A stretch of 64,000 nucleotides of DNA from an uncultured Prevotellaceae bacterium. Its GTDB lineage: Bacteria > Bacteroidota > Bacteroidia > Bacteroidales > Bacteroidaceae. Each line of letters begins with the position of its first letter. The first letter of the stretch is position 1. Under the pieces are notes generated by a model, which was not told the DNA's origin, made no database searches, and saw only the letters and a program-made list of their open reading frames with translations. This document shows positions 15,539-24,566 of this stretch, one piece after another. The stretch lies in NCBI GenBank assembly GCA_902799905.1, contig CADCCB010000003.1, positions 46,729 through 110,728 on the forward strand, read 5' to 3'. Made by a program: the position numbers and the translations under genes.

Positions 15539-16810
15539 TCAGAGGAATGGGCGCAACAGGTGGGCGAACCAGCCGCGGAACTTCTGCCACGGGGTGCGTA
15601 TCTCGTTCCACGTCTCGGGCGTGAGGTAGATGCTCTGCTGACGGTCGCGCTCGAACATCTGGTCGAGTTCGCCCGTGGTGCACGTATCGATGATGACGGC
15701 ATTCTCCTCATAGTCGAAACGCATGCTGCGGGCATCGAGATTGGTGCTGCCAACGGTACAGAAACGACCATCCACCATCATGATTTTAGAGTGGTGGAAG
15801 CCGGGCTTGTAGAGCCAGATGTTGGCACCCCGCTTCATCAGTTTATGGGCATAGTAGAGGGCACAGTCGGGCGTCAGGGGAATGTCGCTCTTGGCCGATA
15901 GCATGATGTCGACCTTCACCCCGCGGGCGAGTGCCTTCTTCAGGGCTTTGTGGACCGATGGTATCAGCGTGAAGTAGGGATTGATGATGTTGATGGAGTC
16001 GCGGGCGTTGTTGATGGCGTTGATGTAGAAATAGCGCATCACATCGTTGGTGGTATGGGGCTCGCGGTTGACGATGCCCACTACCTTATGTCCTGACGAG
16101 GCCGTAGTGTCGGGCTTCAGGCCGCTGATAATGACGGGTTCGTTGCCACGGAAATACTCTGGCTTGTCGAGCAGTTCCTCGCCGGTGGTTTTCTTCCAGA
16201 TGCGGGCGAAGATGGTCTGCAGGTCGTTGACGGCTCCGCCCTCGATGCGGCAATGCATGTCGCGCCATTCACCCACCTGATCTGTGCCGTTGATATAGTA
16301 GTCGGCCACGTTCATGCCACCCGTATAAGCCACATTGCCGTCGATGACCACGATCTTACGATGGTCGCGGGGCCAGATGTGGTTGACCCACGGGAAGCGG
16401 ATGGGGTCGAACTCATAGATGTCGATGCTGTCGTTGCGCAGGGCCTCCACATGATGTTTGCGAAGGGGCTGGTTGTTGGAGTCGTTGCCGAAGCCGTCGA
16501 AGAGCGCGCGTATCTCCACACCCTCGCGTCGCTTCTCCTTCAGCAGGTCAAAGAGGAGCATGGCGATGGAGTCGTTGCGGAAGTTGAAGTACTCCAGGTG
16601 GACGCTATGGCGTGCCTGACGGATAGCGGCAAACATATCGTCGAACTTCTGCTGGCCGGACATGAGCAACGTCACGCGGTTGTTGTCGGTGAACGTGATG
16701 CCGTAGTCCTGTAGTTGACGATAGATGAGCGAATCAGAGGTCTGTGCCTCTGCCGCTCCCCAAGCCAGCAATCCTGAAAAGGCTAATGCCAGTAGTCTTT
16801 TTACTCTCAT
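15539..16810 (-). CDS. Phospholipase D family / cardiolipin synthase-like protein
   Basis: 423 residues with a signal peptide (about 1-22, ending EAQ), so it works outside the cytoplasmic membrane. Two HKD half-sites are intact: RDHRKIVVIDGNVAYTGG in the first half and FHHSKIMMVDGRFCTVGSTN in the second, the pair that forms one PLD active site. Cardiolipin synthases of this class join two phosphatidylglycerols, but they usually have membrane helices rather than a cleaved signal, so a secreted phosphodiesterase or transphosphatidylase is possible. It is the last gene of the kdsA-kdsD-regulator run, 15 bases after the regulator. ATG 16810 is used; the longer frame needs a TTG inside the repeat. 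Confidence 0.85.
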   Translation of the reverse strand: MRVKRLLALAFSGLLAWGAAEAQTSDSLIYRQLQDYGITFTDNNRVTLLMSGQQKFDDMFAAIRQARHSVHLEYFNFRNDSIAMLLFDLLKEKRREGVEIRALFDGFGNDSNNQPLRKHHVEALRNDSIDIYEFDPIRFPWVNHIWPRDHRKIVVIDGNVAYTGGMNVADYYINGTDQVGEWRDMHCRIEGGAVNDLQTIFARIWKKTTGEELLDKPEYFRGNEPVIISGLKPDTTASSGHKVVGIVNREPHTTNDVMRYFYINAINNARDSINIINPYFTLIPSVHKALKKALARGVKVDIMLSAKSDIPLTPDCALYYAHKLMKRGANIWLYKPGFHHSKIMMVDGRFCTVGSTNLDARSMRFDYEENAVIIDTCTTGELDQMFERDRQQSIYLTPETWNEIRTPWQKFRGWFAHLLRPFL

Positions 16811-16829
16811 CTCAAATCTCAAACCTCAA
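16807..16829. repeat. GAGGTTTGAG-type repeat at the phospholipase D start
   Basis: Minus-strand reading gives GAGGTTTGAGATTTGAGATG, the same words as at 13289-13330, here spanning the ribosome-binding region and start codon of the phospholipase D gene. Confidence 0.55.
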
Positions 16830-19800
16830 CTCCTATACTTCTGCCTGTACTCCGTGGGCGATATGCCAAAGCGATCCTTGAAGATGGTGATAAAGTGCTC
16901 GCCTGTGGCAAAGCCAACATTGCTGGCCAGTTCGCTCATGTTGATATTGGTGCGCTGCAGGAGCACGCAGGCATGCTTCAGACGCAGGTCGCGCACCACC
17001 TCGGAAGGCGTCTTGCCGGTGATGTCGCGCACCTTCTGGAAGAAGGGCTTGGTGGACATGCCCATAGCGCTGGCCATCTCTTCGAGGTTGATAGAGCCGC
17101 GGCTCATGTTCTGCTGCACATATTGTTCGATGCTCTTGATGAGTTGCATATCCACCTGCTCGTTCATACCAGCATGTTGTCCGAAGGGGGAACGGTCGTC
17201 GGCTCTATCGTCCTGACGTCGGTAGTTGATGGACACGGCCTGTACCTGATCGTCTTCCACAATCTCGTCGGCCTTAAGCACCTGGTTGTTATTGGTCATC
17301 GTCTCGGTGGCGGTGGTCATGCTCGAGTTGCGGTCTTCGAGCATTCGGGTCTCGGCACCCTCGATCAGATGGCTGTTCACCTCAATGGGACCGATGCCCA
17401 GCAGTTTGTTGAAGCGCATGACGGCCTCCTGAAGATTGAAGGGCTTGGTGAGATAGTCGTCGGCACCCATCGTGATGTTCTGGTCGATCATATCCTTGGC
17501 GCTCATGTGCCTGTCGGTCATCAGCACGAACTTGATGCGGTTGAGTTTAGCGTGCATCTTGAGGTTGTTGCACAGTTCGCTGCCAGAGAATTCGGGCATG
17601 TCCTGCTTGCAGATAATCAGGTCGGGGAGCATGGTCTCGATGTCGATGGCTGCCTTGCGGATATTGTCGTAGGTGTGCAACTCATAGATATACTTCAAGC
17701 GCGCGGATACGAAGCGGATGAACTCAGGATTGTTGTCTATGAACACGACACGGAACTTCGAGGTGGGAGAGTCCTGCTGGAACGGACGAATCTCTGAGGT
17801 CAGTTCGTCGTCAACATCCTTGGTCAGGCTCGTCTCGCCCTTGCTGCTCATCATATATTGCTTGCGCACATTGCGCTCTGCCTTCTCCTCGGGATGCTCG
17901 AGTGACGACTGCATGTCGCTCACGCGGGTGATGATCTGGAGCATCTGGGTGTGGAGGGCGTTCAGTTGCTCACGTTCCTCGAGGGTCGTCTCACGCTCTG
18001 ACAGGTTGATGATGATGCTGGTCATGCGCGACATGGGCTGGCGCAGGTCGTCGCTGGCCATCTTAATCTCCTCGCGCTGGCGCTTCAGTTCGGTCACTAC
18101 GTCGCTCTTGCGCTTGCGGAACTGCATCAACTTGTCAAAACCTCTCTTCCACAGGTAGAAGGCGATGGCGAGGATGAGGGCATAGATGGCCACCATCCAC
18201 CATTGCAGATACCAGGGGCGGTTGACTTTGATCTCAATGACGCGCTCCTGATCGCTGACGGGTCCCTCGACGCTGATGGCCTTCACATGGAGGGTGTAAG
18301 TGCCTGAGGGCAGGTCGGTGAAGGTGACGCCATGCTTCAGGGCATCGCCGTTGCGCCAGTTGTTGTCTAAACCTTCCAACTGGTACATGAACATCAGACG
18401 CTCGCTCTGGTTGTAATTGCCCGCTGCAAACTTGATGGTGATGGTGTTCTGGTCACTTTCCAGCACGATGCGGTTGCTCTCGTTGAGGGCTATAGGAAGA
18501 ATGACGTTGCCGTCGTAGGAGTGGCCCACGAGGACTTCCTCCTCGCCGACGAACAGTTGGGTGAGCATGACGCGCGGCAGGTTCTTCTTCTCGTCTTCCG
18601 ACTTTGGACGCACCCAATTGATGCCGTAGAGACCGCCCATATAGACGGTTCCGTCTTTCGCAATAAGTATGGAACCGTTGTTGAACTCGTCGCTCTGCAG
18701 ACCGTCGTTGTGGTTATAGTTGTAGAGACCGTAGTCATAAGTGCCGTCGCCCACGTTTCGCTGAATAACGATCCGGCTGATGCCGTTGCTGGTCGTAATC
18801 CAGATGTTGTGGTTGTTGTCCTCGGCAATACCGCAGATATTGTTGTTGCAGAGTCCCTGGCGCTCAGTCAGGCAGTCGAGGACATCAGTCTCCAGGTTCA
18901 GCACGTTGATTCCCTCGCGCGTACCTATCCATATTAAACCACGGGAGTCTTCGTAGACCTGGGTGATATAGTTGTTGGTGAACTTGCTGATACTGGAGGA
19001 GTTGCCCACGAGATAGGTCATCTCTGCCGTCGAGACGTTCATGATGATGAGACCCTCGGAGGTGCCGATGAGCATCTTGTTGCCTGTGCCATAGTAGAGC
19101 GAGGTGATGCTGTTGTTCCTGATCTTGCCGTTCTCCTTGGTATAGTTGGAGAACTGGTCGAGACGGGAGTTGTAAACCTGCATGCCGCCATCGGTGGCAA
19201 TCCACAGATTACCCGTCTTGTCGACGGTCAGGGCGTTGATGTGGTCGTCAATCATCGTGCGATGGGTGCTGTCGCGGGCTACGGAGTAGATTTGCGAGTG
19301 ACCATTGCGGATGCGGGTCAGACCATTCTGCTGAGAGCCTACCCAGAGGCTTCCGTCAGGAGTGATGGCAAGGGCCGATATCCGCTGACTGGCCAAAGAC
19401 CCGTCGTAGTCGATGAGTCCGTCGTCGCTGGTGCCATACCAGACGCGCCCTGTGCTGTCCTGTGCCATCGCCGTGATGTCGCCTATGATCTTAGACTCGA
19501 ACTTGTAGATATTGTTGCCCATGAAGGCTACGCCCGATTTAGCGGTACCAGCCCAAAGCAGGTCGGTATTATCGATATAGATGCTCTGGATGCCTGCGTT
19601 ATTCCTGGGCAAGTTGATGGCACTCATCGTCTTGATGGGCACCTGTTCCATCTGGTAGGTGTTGACGTTGGTGCGTATCAGACCGTTGCGGCTGGTGCCT
19701 ATCCATACAATGCCGTTGTGGTCGCCGCCTATGGCGTTAACGGCATGATCGACACCCAGTCCGGTCAGTCCCAGGGAGTTACCAATGGTGGTATCCCATT

Positions 19801-20554
19801 GTTTCATCTGCTTGTTATAGACAAAGAGCGTGCCCTGACCATAGAGCCAGAGGTTGTCCATCTGGTCAGCAAAGACCTTCAGCGTCTTGCTTTTGCGGAG
19901 GCGTTGGGATGAGATTTCCTTGTTGGTCCACACGATGTACTGTTGCGGACTGACACTACAGCAAATCATGAGTCCGTCGTCATAGACGAGGATGACACCG
20001 TCCTTGCACTCGCCGATGGAACAAATGTTGCCTTCTGCGATGCCGGTACCGTTGTCGCTATAGGTGAACTCGTACTGTAACTGCTGTTGGATGTTGTAGC
20101 AGATGACGCCTCGGTTGGGGATATAGCCCCAGAGGTTCTTGTTGTGGTCTATATAGATGACCTCCGGCACGTCGCGGATGCCCAGACGGGTGAACATCTG
20201 GTGCATGTCGCGCTCGAAGGTCTCCTGCTGGGGGTCATAGACGCAGTAACTGGTGGCGGTCTTCACCCAAAGATTGCCGTCGCGCGTCTCTTGTATGGTC
20301 TCAATATAACTGTCTGGCAGGGATGAGCCATCCTGCGAGTCGCATTGGAAATGTCTGAACTGATAGCCATCGTAGCGATAGAGGCCCGCAGGGGTACCGA
20401 ACCACATGAATCCGCGTGAGTCCTTCATGATGCAGTTGACCTGGCTCGAAGTGAGGCCATTGCGTGCATCAAGGGTCTTGAAGGTATAGTCGGCGGCTGC
20501 CGTGGCGGGCAGCAGTATCATCAACGAGAGTAATAATGCCTTAATTGTTCTCAT
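16826..20554 (-). CDS. Hybrid two-component-type regulator lacking kinase and phospho-acceptor residues
   Basis: 1242 residues. Signal peptide (about 1-21), then about ten propeller motifs (GFMWFGTPAGLYRYDG, GIVWIGTSRNGL, GRVWYGTSDDGL, GLIWIGTREGIN), a Y_Y_Y domain (about 690-770), one membrane helix near 780-800, a short helical linker, a receiver-like domain (about 933-1054) and an AraC-type HTH (about 1135-1242). In normal hybrid regulators HisKA and HATPase domains follow the helix. Here the phospho-His motif HELR reads DDLR (835-838) and no ATPase domain fits before the receiver. The receiver phospho-Asp is Lys983 (LPDLIICKQDMP). Periplasmic sensing directly coupled to DNA binding is inferred. 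It lies 27 bases after kdsD with no promoter between, not next to polysaccharide-utilisation genes. Confidence 0.9.
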   Translation of the reverse strand: MRTIKALLLSLMILLPATAAADYTFKTLDARNGLTSSQVNCIMKDSRGFMWFGTPAGLYRYDGYQFRHFQCDSQDGSSLPDSYIETIQETRDGNLWVKTATSYCVYDPQQETFERDMHQMFTRLGIRDVPEVIYIDHNKNLWGYIPNRGVICYNIQQQLQYEFTYSDNGTGIAEGNICSIGECKDGVILVYDDGLMICCSVSPQQYIVWTNKEISSQRLRKSKTLKVFADQMDNLWLYGQGTLFVYNKQMKQWDTTIGNSLGLTGLGVDHAVNAIGGDHNGIVWIGTSRNGLIRTNVNTYQMEQVPIKTMSAINLPRNNAGIQSIYIDNTDLLWAGTAKSGVAFMGNNIYKFESKIIGDITAMAQDSTGRVWYGTSDDGLIDYDGSLASQRISALAITPDGSLWVGSQQNGLTRIRNGHSQIYSVARDSTHRTMIDDHINALTVDKTGNLWIATDGGMQVYNSRLDQFSNYTKENGKIRNNSITSLYYGTGNKMLIGTSEGLIIMNVSTAEMTYLVGNSSSISKFTNNYITQVYEDSRGLIWIGTREGINVLNLETDVLDCLTERQGLCNNNICGIAEDNNHNIWITTSNGISRIVIQRNVGDGTYDYGLYNYNHNDGLQSDEFNNGSILIAKDGTVYMGGLYGINWVRPKSEDEKKNLPRVMLTQLFVGEEEVLVGHSYDGNVILPIALNESNRIVLESDQNTITIKFAAGNYNQSERLMFMYQLEGLDNNWRNGDALKHGVTFTDLPSGTYTLHVKAISVEGPVSDQERVIEIKVNRPWYLQWWMVAIYALILAIAFYLWKRGFDKLMQFRKRKSDVVTELKRQREEIKMASDDLRQPMSRMTSIIINLSERETTLEEREQLNALHTQMLQIITRVSDMQSSLEHPEEKAERNVRKQYMMSSKGETSLTKDVDDELTSEIRPFQQDSPTSKFRVVFIDNNPEFIRFVSARLKYIYELHTYDNIRKAAIDIETMLPDLIICKQDMPEFSGSELCNNLKMHAKLNRIKFVLMTDRHMSAKDMIDQNITMGADDYLTKPFNLQEAVMRFNKLLGIGPIEVNSHLIEGAETRMLEDRNSSMTTATETMTNNNQVLKADEIVEDDQVQAVSINYRRQDDRADDRSPFGQHAGMNEQVDMQLIKSIEQYVQQNMSRGSINLEEMASAMGMSTKPFFQKVRDITGKTPSEVVRDLRLKHACVLLQRTNINMSELASNVGFATGEHFITIFKDRFGISPTEYRQKYRS

Positions 20555-20581
20555 TTATCTGTTTGTTAGGCCGAGGCCTGC

Positions 20582-21529
20582 TTAAATCATGCATGAATAG
20601 TGGTCTACGACACCCAGCAACTGATTGTCGTCGTTGACAACGAGCACGGAGTGGATCTTGTAGGTCTGCATGATATGTTGTATCTCTGTAATCCTGGTTT
20701 GGGGCGTGACGGTCTTTGGCGTGCGGGTCATGATGTCGCTCACGCTGTGGTTGAAGAACTCGGCTTTCCAGCGCTCGATGGCGCGACGGATATCGCCGTC
20801 GGTGATAAGACCAACGATGTGGCCGTCGACTTCGGCAACGCCTAGTCCGAGTTTACCTTCGCTGACCATCATGATGGCTTTGCCCAGATGGGTGTCGGGC
20901 GGGAATACGGGCAGGTTGTCGGAACGCATCACGTCCTGTGCCGTCGTCAGCAACCGCTTGCCCAGTTCGCCGCCAGGGTGGAAGTGGGCGAAATCCTGCG
21001 GACGGAAGTCACGCTTCTGCATCAGGGCAATGGCAAGGGCATCGCCCATGGCCAATGCTGCCGTAGTGCTGCTGGTAGGGGCCAGATTCAAGGGACAGGC
21101 CTCCTTCTTGACACCTACATATAGATGATAGGTGGAATATTTGGCAAGTAGCGACGACGGATTACCACTCATGCCGATGATGGGAATCTCCATGTGGAGC
21201 ACCATTGGGATGAAACGCAGCAACTCGTCGGTCTGTCCGGAGTTGGAAATGGCAATCACCACGTCGTCGTGGGTCATCACACCCAGATCGCCGTGGAAAA
21301 CATCCAGGGGGTTGATAAAGAACGAGGGTGTGCCTGTAGAGGCAAGGGTAGCGGCAATCTTGGCGCCGATATGACCGCTCTTGCCTACACCAGTCACAAT
21401 GACCTTGCCCTTGCAACGGAGTATCAGGTCGACAGCCAGGTCGAAATTCTCGTCCATCTTGGGAATCAGGTCGAGCAGGGCTTCTGCCTCGTCCTTGATA
21501 GCCTGTATGCCATATTCTCTTGTCGTCAT
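20582..21529 (-). CDS. kdsD: D-arabinose-5-phosphate isomerase (KpsF/GutQ family)
   Basis: 315 residues, usual length. An N-terminal SIS domain (about 30-175: VTGVGKSGHIGAKIAATLASTGTPS, then ISNSGQTDE) and two CBS domains (about 205-315). It converts ribulose 5-phosphate to arabinose 5-phosphate, the precursor used by KdsA. HPGGELGKRL between the domains is typical. The ATG overlaps the kdsA stop by four bases (ATGA), which ties the two steps of Kdo synthesis together in translation. Confidence 0.95.
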   Translation of the reverse strand: MTTREYGIQAIKDEAEALLDLIPKMDENFDLAVDLILRCKGKVIVTGVGKSGHIGAKIAATLASTGTPSFFINPLDVFHGDLGVMTHDDVVIAISNSGQTDELLRFIPMVLHMEIPIIGMSGNPSSLLAKYSTYHLYVGVKKEACPLNLAPTSSTTAALAMGDALAIALMQKRDFRPQDFAHFHPGGELGKRLLTTAQDVMRSDNLPVFPPDTHLGKAIMMVSEGKLGLGVAEVDGHIVGLITDGDIRRAIERWKAEFFNHSVSDIMTRTPKTVTPQTRITEIQHIMQTYKIHSVLVVNDDNQLLGVVDHYSCMI

Positions 21530-22281
21530 GCGATGAGTGTCTTTACCAAATTAAACAGTTTATCCAGTTCCAGCATATTGGCGGCATCGCTCAGCCCCTC
21601 ATCGGGGGTAGGGTGTACCTCGAAGAAATAGCCTGTGGCTCCGAAGGCCTTGGCTGCCAGAGCCATAGAGGGCACGAAGCGGCGGTCGCCACCCGTCTTT
21701 CCGCCTTGAGCGTCGGGGCGCTGCACGCTATGGGTACAGTCCATAATGACGGTAGGCACAATCTCCAGCATGTCGCTGATGTTGCGGAAATCGACCACCA
21801 GGTTGCCATAGCCCATCATGTTGCCGCGCTCGGTCAGCCAAACGTCGGTGGCACCGGCATCGAGCGCCTTCTCTACAGGATAGCGCATGTCGCGCCCGGC
21901 AAGAAACTGGGCCTTCTTGATGTTCACCGTCTTGCCGGTACGGGCCGCAGCCACCAATAGGTCGGTCTGACGGCAAAGGAAGGCGGGAATCTGAATCACA
22001 TCGACCACTTGGCCCACAGGTTCGGCCTGCCACGCCTCGTGGATGTCGGTCAGCAGGCGCAGACCGTATTTGCTCTTTACATCGCTCAGCATTTGCAGAC
22101 CTTTCTCCAGGCCGGGGCCTCGGAAAGAACGGATGGATGTGCGGTTGGCCTTGTCGAACGAGGCCTTAAAGATGATGTCGATGCCCAGTTCCTGGTTAAT
22201 CTCCACCAGTCGTTGGGCTATTGTATCCAGCAACTGTGCAGACTCTATCACACAGGGACCGGCTATGAGTTTTGGCTTCAT
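21526..22281 (-). CDS. kdsA: 3-deoxy-8-phosphooctulonate synthase (Kdo-8-phosphate synthase)
   Basis: 251 residues, slightly shorter than the enterobacterial enzyme but complete. The start MKPKLIAGPCVIES and later KASFDKANRTS, RGPGLEKGL, TDIHE and TERGNMMGYGNLVVD are the DAHP/KDO8P synthase signatures. It condenses arabinose 5-phosphate with phosphoenolpyruvate for the LPS inner core, in the cytoplasm. The conserved Asn of the metal-independent class versus Cys of the metal-dependent class was not assigned with certainty. First gene of the four-gene unit running to 15539. Confidence 0.95.
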   Translation of the reverse strand: MKPKLIAGPCVIESAQLLDTIAQRLVEINQELGIDIIFKASFDKANRTSIRSFRGPGLEKGLQMLSDVKSKYGLRLLTDIHEAWQAEPVGQVVDVIQIPAFLCRQTDLLVAAARTGKTVNIKKAQFLAGRDMRYPVEKALDAGATDVWLTERGNMMGYGNLVVDFRNISDMLEIVPTVIMDCTHSVQRPDAQGGKTGGDRRFVPSMALAAKAFGATGYFFEVHPTPDEGLSDAANMLELDKLFNLVKTLIA

Positions 22282-22307
22282 AGATGACGTATTCTCTTAA
22301 TTTCTTG

Positions 22308-22339
22308 CAAAGGTAGGTAATTCATTTGATATTTGCAAG
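22308..22339 (-). promoter_or_regulatory. promoter of the kdsA operon
   Basis: Minus-strand TACCTTTG (22308-22315) with CTTG (22336-22339) 20 bases upstream. It is the only clear promoter found for kdsA, kdsD, the hybrid regulator and the phospholipase D gene. Confidence 0.6.
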
Positions 22340-22407
22340 AATTTGACATGGAAAGTTGACTTGCGTCAAGTATTTAGCGATTTTTATTATTCATTCCGTC
22401 TTTTCTG

Positions 22408-22437
22408 TTTGCGTAAACAGGATAATGCCTACCTTTG
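22408..22437 (+). promoter_or_regulatory. promoter of the outer-membrane barrel gene
   Basis: TTTG (22408-22411), 18 bases, TACCTTTG (22430-22437). The leader is about 65 bases and contains a small stem (GCCGCC...GGCGG near 22461-22475), longer than for most genes here. Confidence 0.7.
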
Positions 22438-22510
22438 CAGCGTTTTCAAGGGTAAGGCCGCCCAAGTGGCGGTAAATGTTAAACTTTTAAATAGAGAAAG
22501 GTATTAAGAA

Positions 22511-23071
22511 ATGAAAAAGATTTTGATGACACTTGCAGCCGCATTCGTTGCAGTTAGCATGAGCGCACAGGTTTATCTTGGTGGTAGCGTTGGCGTTAAC
22601 GCTTGGAGCACTCAGAAACTTGCTGGTGACAAGAGCGAGACCACGTTCAGCATCCTCCCTGAGATTGGTTATAACATCAACGATGAGTGGGCTGTTGGTG
22701 CTGTGATCGGTTATTCTAGCGACAAGTTCAACGGTCTTACTGACAGACTGGTTGGTGTTACTCTCAGCGAGAGCGCTTTCACCTTCGATCCCTATGTCCG
22801 TTATACTTTCGCCAAGGCTGGTAGCGTGAACTTCTTCGTTGACGGTGGTGTTGACTTTACTACTGCAAAGAAGGCTGACTGGACTGGTCTGGCTGTTGGT
22901 CTGAAGCCCGGTCTTTCGGTGAACCTCAGCGACAATCTCAGTTTCGTGTCTCACCTCGGCTTCATCGGCTGGCAGCAGTTGAACCCCGATGGCGACGATA
23001 ACAACATCAACAAGACTGGTGTCGATCTGAGCAGTTCAAACCTTACTTTCGGTCTCTACTTCAACTTCTAA
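22511..23071 (+). CDS. Outer-membrane beta-barrel protein
   Basis: 186 residues with a signal peptide (MKKILMTLAAAFVAVSMSAQ). Alternating hydrophobic strands and a final aromatic residue (FGLYFNF) fit an eight-stranded OmpX/OmpW-sized barrel. The DNA uses a narrow set of codons (GGT, GTT, CTT, AAG), suggesting high expression, and it has both a good promoter and a clean terminator. Function is unknown; porin-like or structural roles are both possible. Confidence 0.85.
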   Translation: MKKILMTLAAAFVAVSMSAQVYLGGSVGVNAWSTQKLAGDKSETTFSILPEIGYNINDEWAVGAVIGYSSDKFNGLTDRLVGVTLSESAFTFDPYVRYTFAKAGSVNFFVDGGVDFTTAKKADWTGLAVGLKPGLSVNLSDNLSFVSHLGFIGWQQLNPDGDDNNINKTGVDLSSSNLTFGLYFNF

Positions 23072-23098
23072 TCAAGGATTTAGAGTCTGATAATGACG

Positions 23099-23130
23099 CC
23101 CGCTTTCCATATGGAAGGCGGGTTTCCTTT
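23099..23130 (+). terminator. rho-independent terminator after the barrel gene
   Basis: CCCGCTTTCC and GGAAGGCGGG pair around an ATAT loop (about 23099-23122, one G-T pair), followed by TTTCCTTTTT. Confidence 0.85.
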
Positions 23131-23204
23131 TTCCGCAAATCAAGGAAATACTCTTATTTCTAGCAAAATAATGTAATTTAATTGCATGTTTTAGCAAAAA
23201 TGAC

Positions 23205-23212
23205 TATCTTTG
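23205..23212 (+). promoter_or_regulatory. -7 element for the glutamate synthase small-subunit gene
   Basis: TATCTTTG at 23205-23212, about 25 bases before the ATG at 23244 allowing for the start point. A convincing TTTG is not seen at the -33 distance; the region there reads TTGCATG/TTTTAG. Confidence 0.55.
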
Positions 23213-23243
23213 CACCCGAAAATCTTAAAGACATAGAGGAAGC

Positions 23244-24566
23244 ATGGATCAAGAGAACAAGAATTTTCAGGTAGTACATGAAGGATTTACGGCCAAGGAG
23301 GCCATTGACGAGGCAAAGCGTTGCCTACATTGTAAAATACCTCAATGCAGAAAGGGATGTCCGATAGAAAACAACATCCCCGACTTTGTTGCGGCCTTGT
23401 CGAAGGGTAATTTCGGTGAGGCCATGTCAGTAATCAATGAGCGTAGCAATCTGCCTGCTATCTGTGGACGTGTTTGTCCTCATGAGAAGCAATGTCAGGG
23501 CAGTTGCGTGCTGGGCAAGAAAGGTGAACCGATACAGATTGGCAAGTTGGAGCAGTTTGTGGCTGACTTCGATACCGATATGGAACTGATTCGCGAGCGT
23601 TTGCCTCAGAAGACACGTGGCATTGTGGCTGTCATTGGTAGCGGTCCTGCCGGCCTGACCGTGGCTGGCGATCTGGCTCGTCAGGGATTCAAGGTGACGA
23701 TCTTCGAGGCACAGAATGAGCCGGGTGGTGTGCTGATGTACGGTATTCCGGAATATCGTCTGCCCAAGGCTGTCGTCCGTAAGGAAATCAAGAAAATTGC
23801 CGAACTGGGAGTGGATTTCCAGTTGAATACGACGGTGGGGCGTAATGGCTTGACCATCGACTCCCTGTTTGCACAGGGCTATGATGCCATCTTCATCGGT
23901 ACGGGCACGTCGATACCTCAGAATATGAATACGACGCCGGGTGCCAACCTGCGGGGCGTGAATCAGGCCACCTACCTTCTCCATCAGGTGAATGTGTACA
24001 ACGAAGGGGCAATCTCTCGTGAGATGGTGCCTGTGGACGAGGGTGATCGCGTGGCTGTCATTGGTGGTGGCAACGTGGCGATGGATGCTGCTCGTACTGC
24101 CATCCGTCTTGGTGCTGATGTGACGGTGCTCTACCGCCGCACCCAAGAAGAGATGCCTGCTATTCGGAGTGAGTATGACGAAGCCGTCAGCGAGGGCGTA
24201 AAGTTCTGGTGGAACACGTCGTGCACAGAATTTATCGCTGGCGAGAATGGTAGGTTGGGACAGTTGCGCATAGTGACTCCCGACGGTGAGCGCCTAGAGT
24301 CTTTCAACCGTGTATTTCTGGCCATCGGTTCGCGTCCGGCCAACCGTATTGTCTCGACTACTGAAGGTATCGAGGTAGACGACAAAGGCTATGTGAAAGT
24401 GGGGGAGCGCCCTATGGGTATGACTACGCGTCGTGGTGTCTTTGCTGGTGGTGATGTGGTGCATCGTCCGCAGACGGTGGTGCTAGCCATGAAGGCTGCA
24501 AAAGAAGTGGCTCAGGGCATCGCGCAGTATATAGATGCCGTGAAACTGTTGCAGGAATGTAATTAA
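23244..24566 (+). CDS. gltD: Glutamate synthase (NADPH) small subunit-type oxidoreductase
   Basis: 440 residues. An N-terminal double iron-sulfur segment (CLHCKIPQCRKGC and CGRVCPHEKQCQGSC) is followed by two dinucleotide-binding motifs, GSGPAGLTVAGD for FAD and GGGNVAMDAA for NAD(P)H. This is the GltD fold that passes electrons from NADPH to the large subunit making glutamate from glutamine and 2-oxoglutarate. No large-subunit gene is nearby, and stand-alone members also exist as NfnB or sulfide dehydrogenase subunits, so the partner is open. The gene overlaps the convergent 146-residue membrane protein gene by four bases. Confidence 0.88.
   Translation: MDQENKNFQVVHEGFTAKEAIDEAKRCLHCKIPQCRKGCPIENNIPDFVAALSKGNFGEAMSVINERSNLPAICGRVCPHEKQCQGSCVLGKKGEPIQIGKLEQFVADFDTDMELIRERLPQKTRGIVAVIGSGPAGLTVAGDLARQGFKVTIFEAQNEPGGVLMYGIPEYRLPKAVVRKEIKKIAELGVDFQLNTTVGRNGLTIDSLFAQGYDAIFIGTGTSIPQNMNTTPGANLRGVNQATYLLHQVNVYNEGAISREMVPVDEGDRVAVIGGGNVAMDAARTAIRLGADVTVLYRRTQEEMPAIRSEYDEAVSEGVKFWWNTSCTEFIAGENGRLGQLRIVTPDGERLESFNRVFLAIGSRPANRIVSTTEGIEVDDKGYVKVGERPMGMTTRRGVFAGGDVVHRPQTVVLAMKAAKEVAQGIAQYIDAVKLLQECN

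Noticed and set aside
20567-20580. AGGCC-GA-GGCCT stem between kdsD and the hybrid regulator as a terminator
   Set aside because: Only five pairs and no T-run follows on the minus strand, so it should not end transcription.
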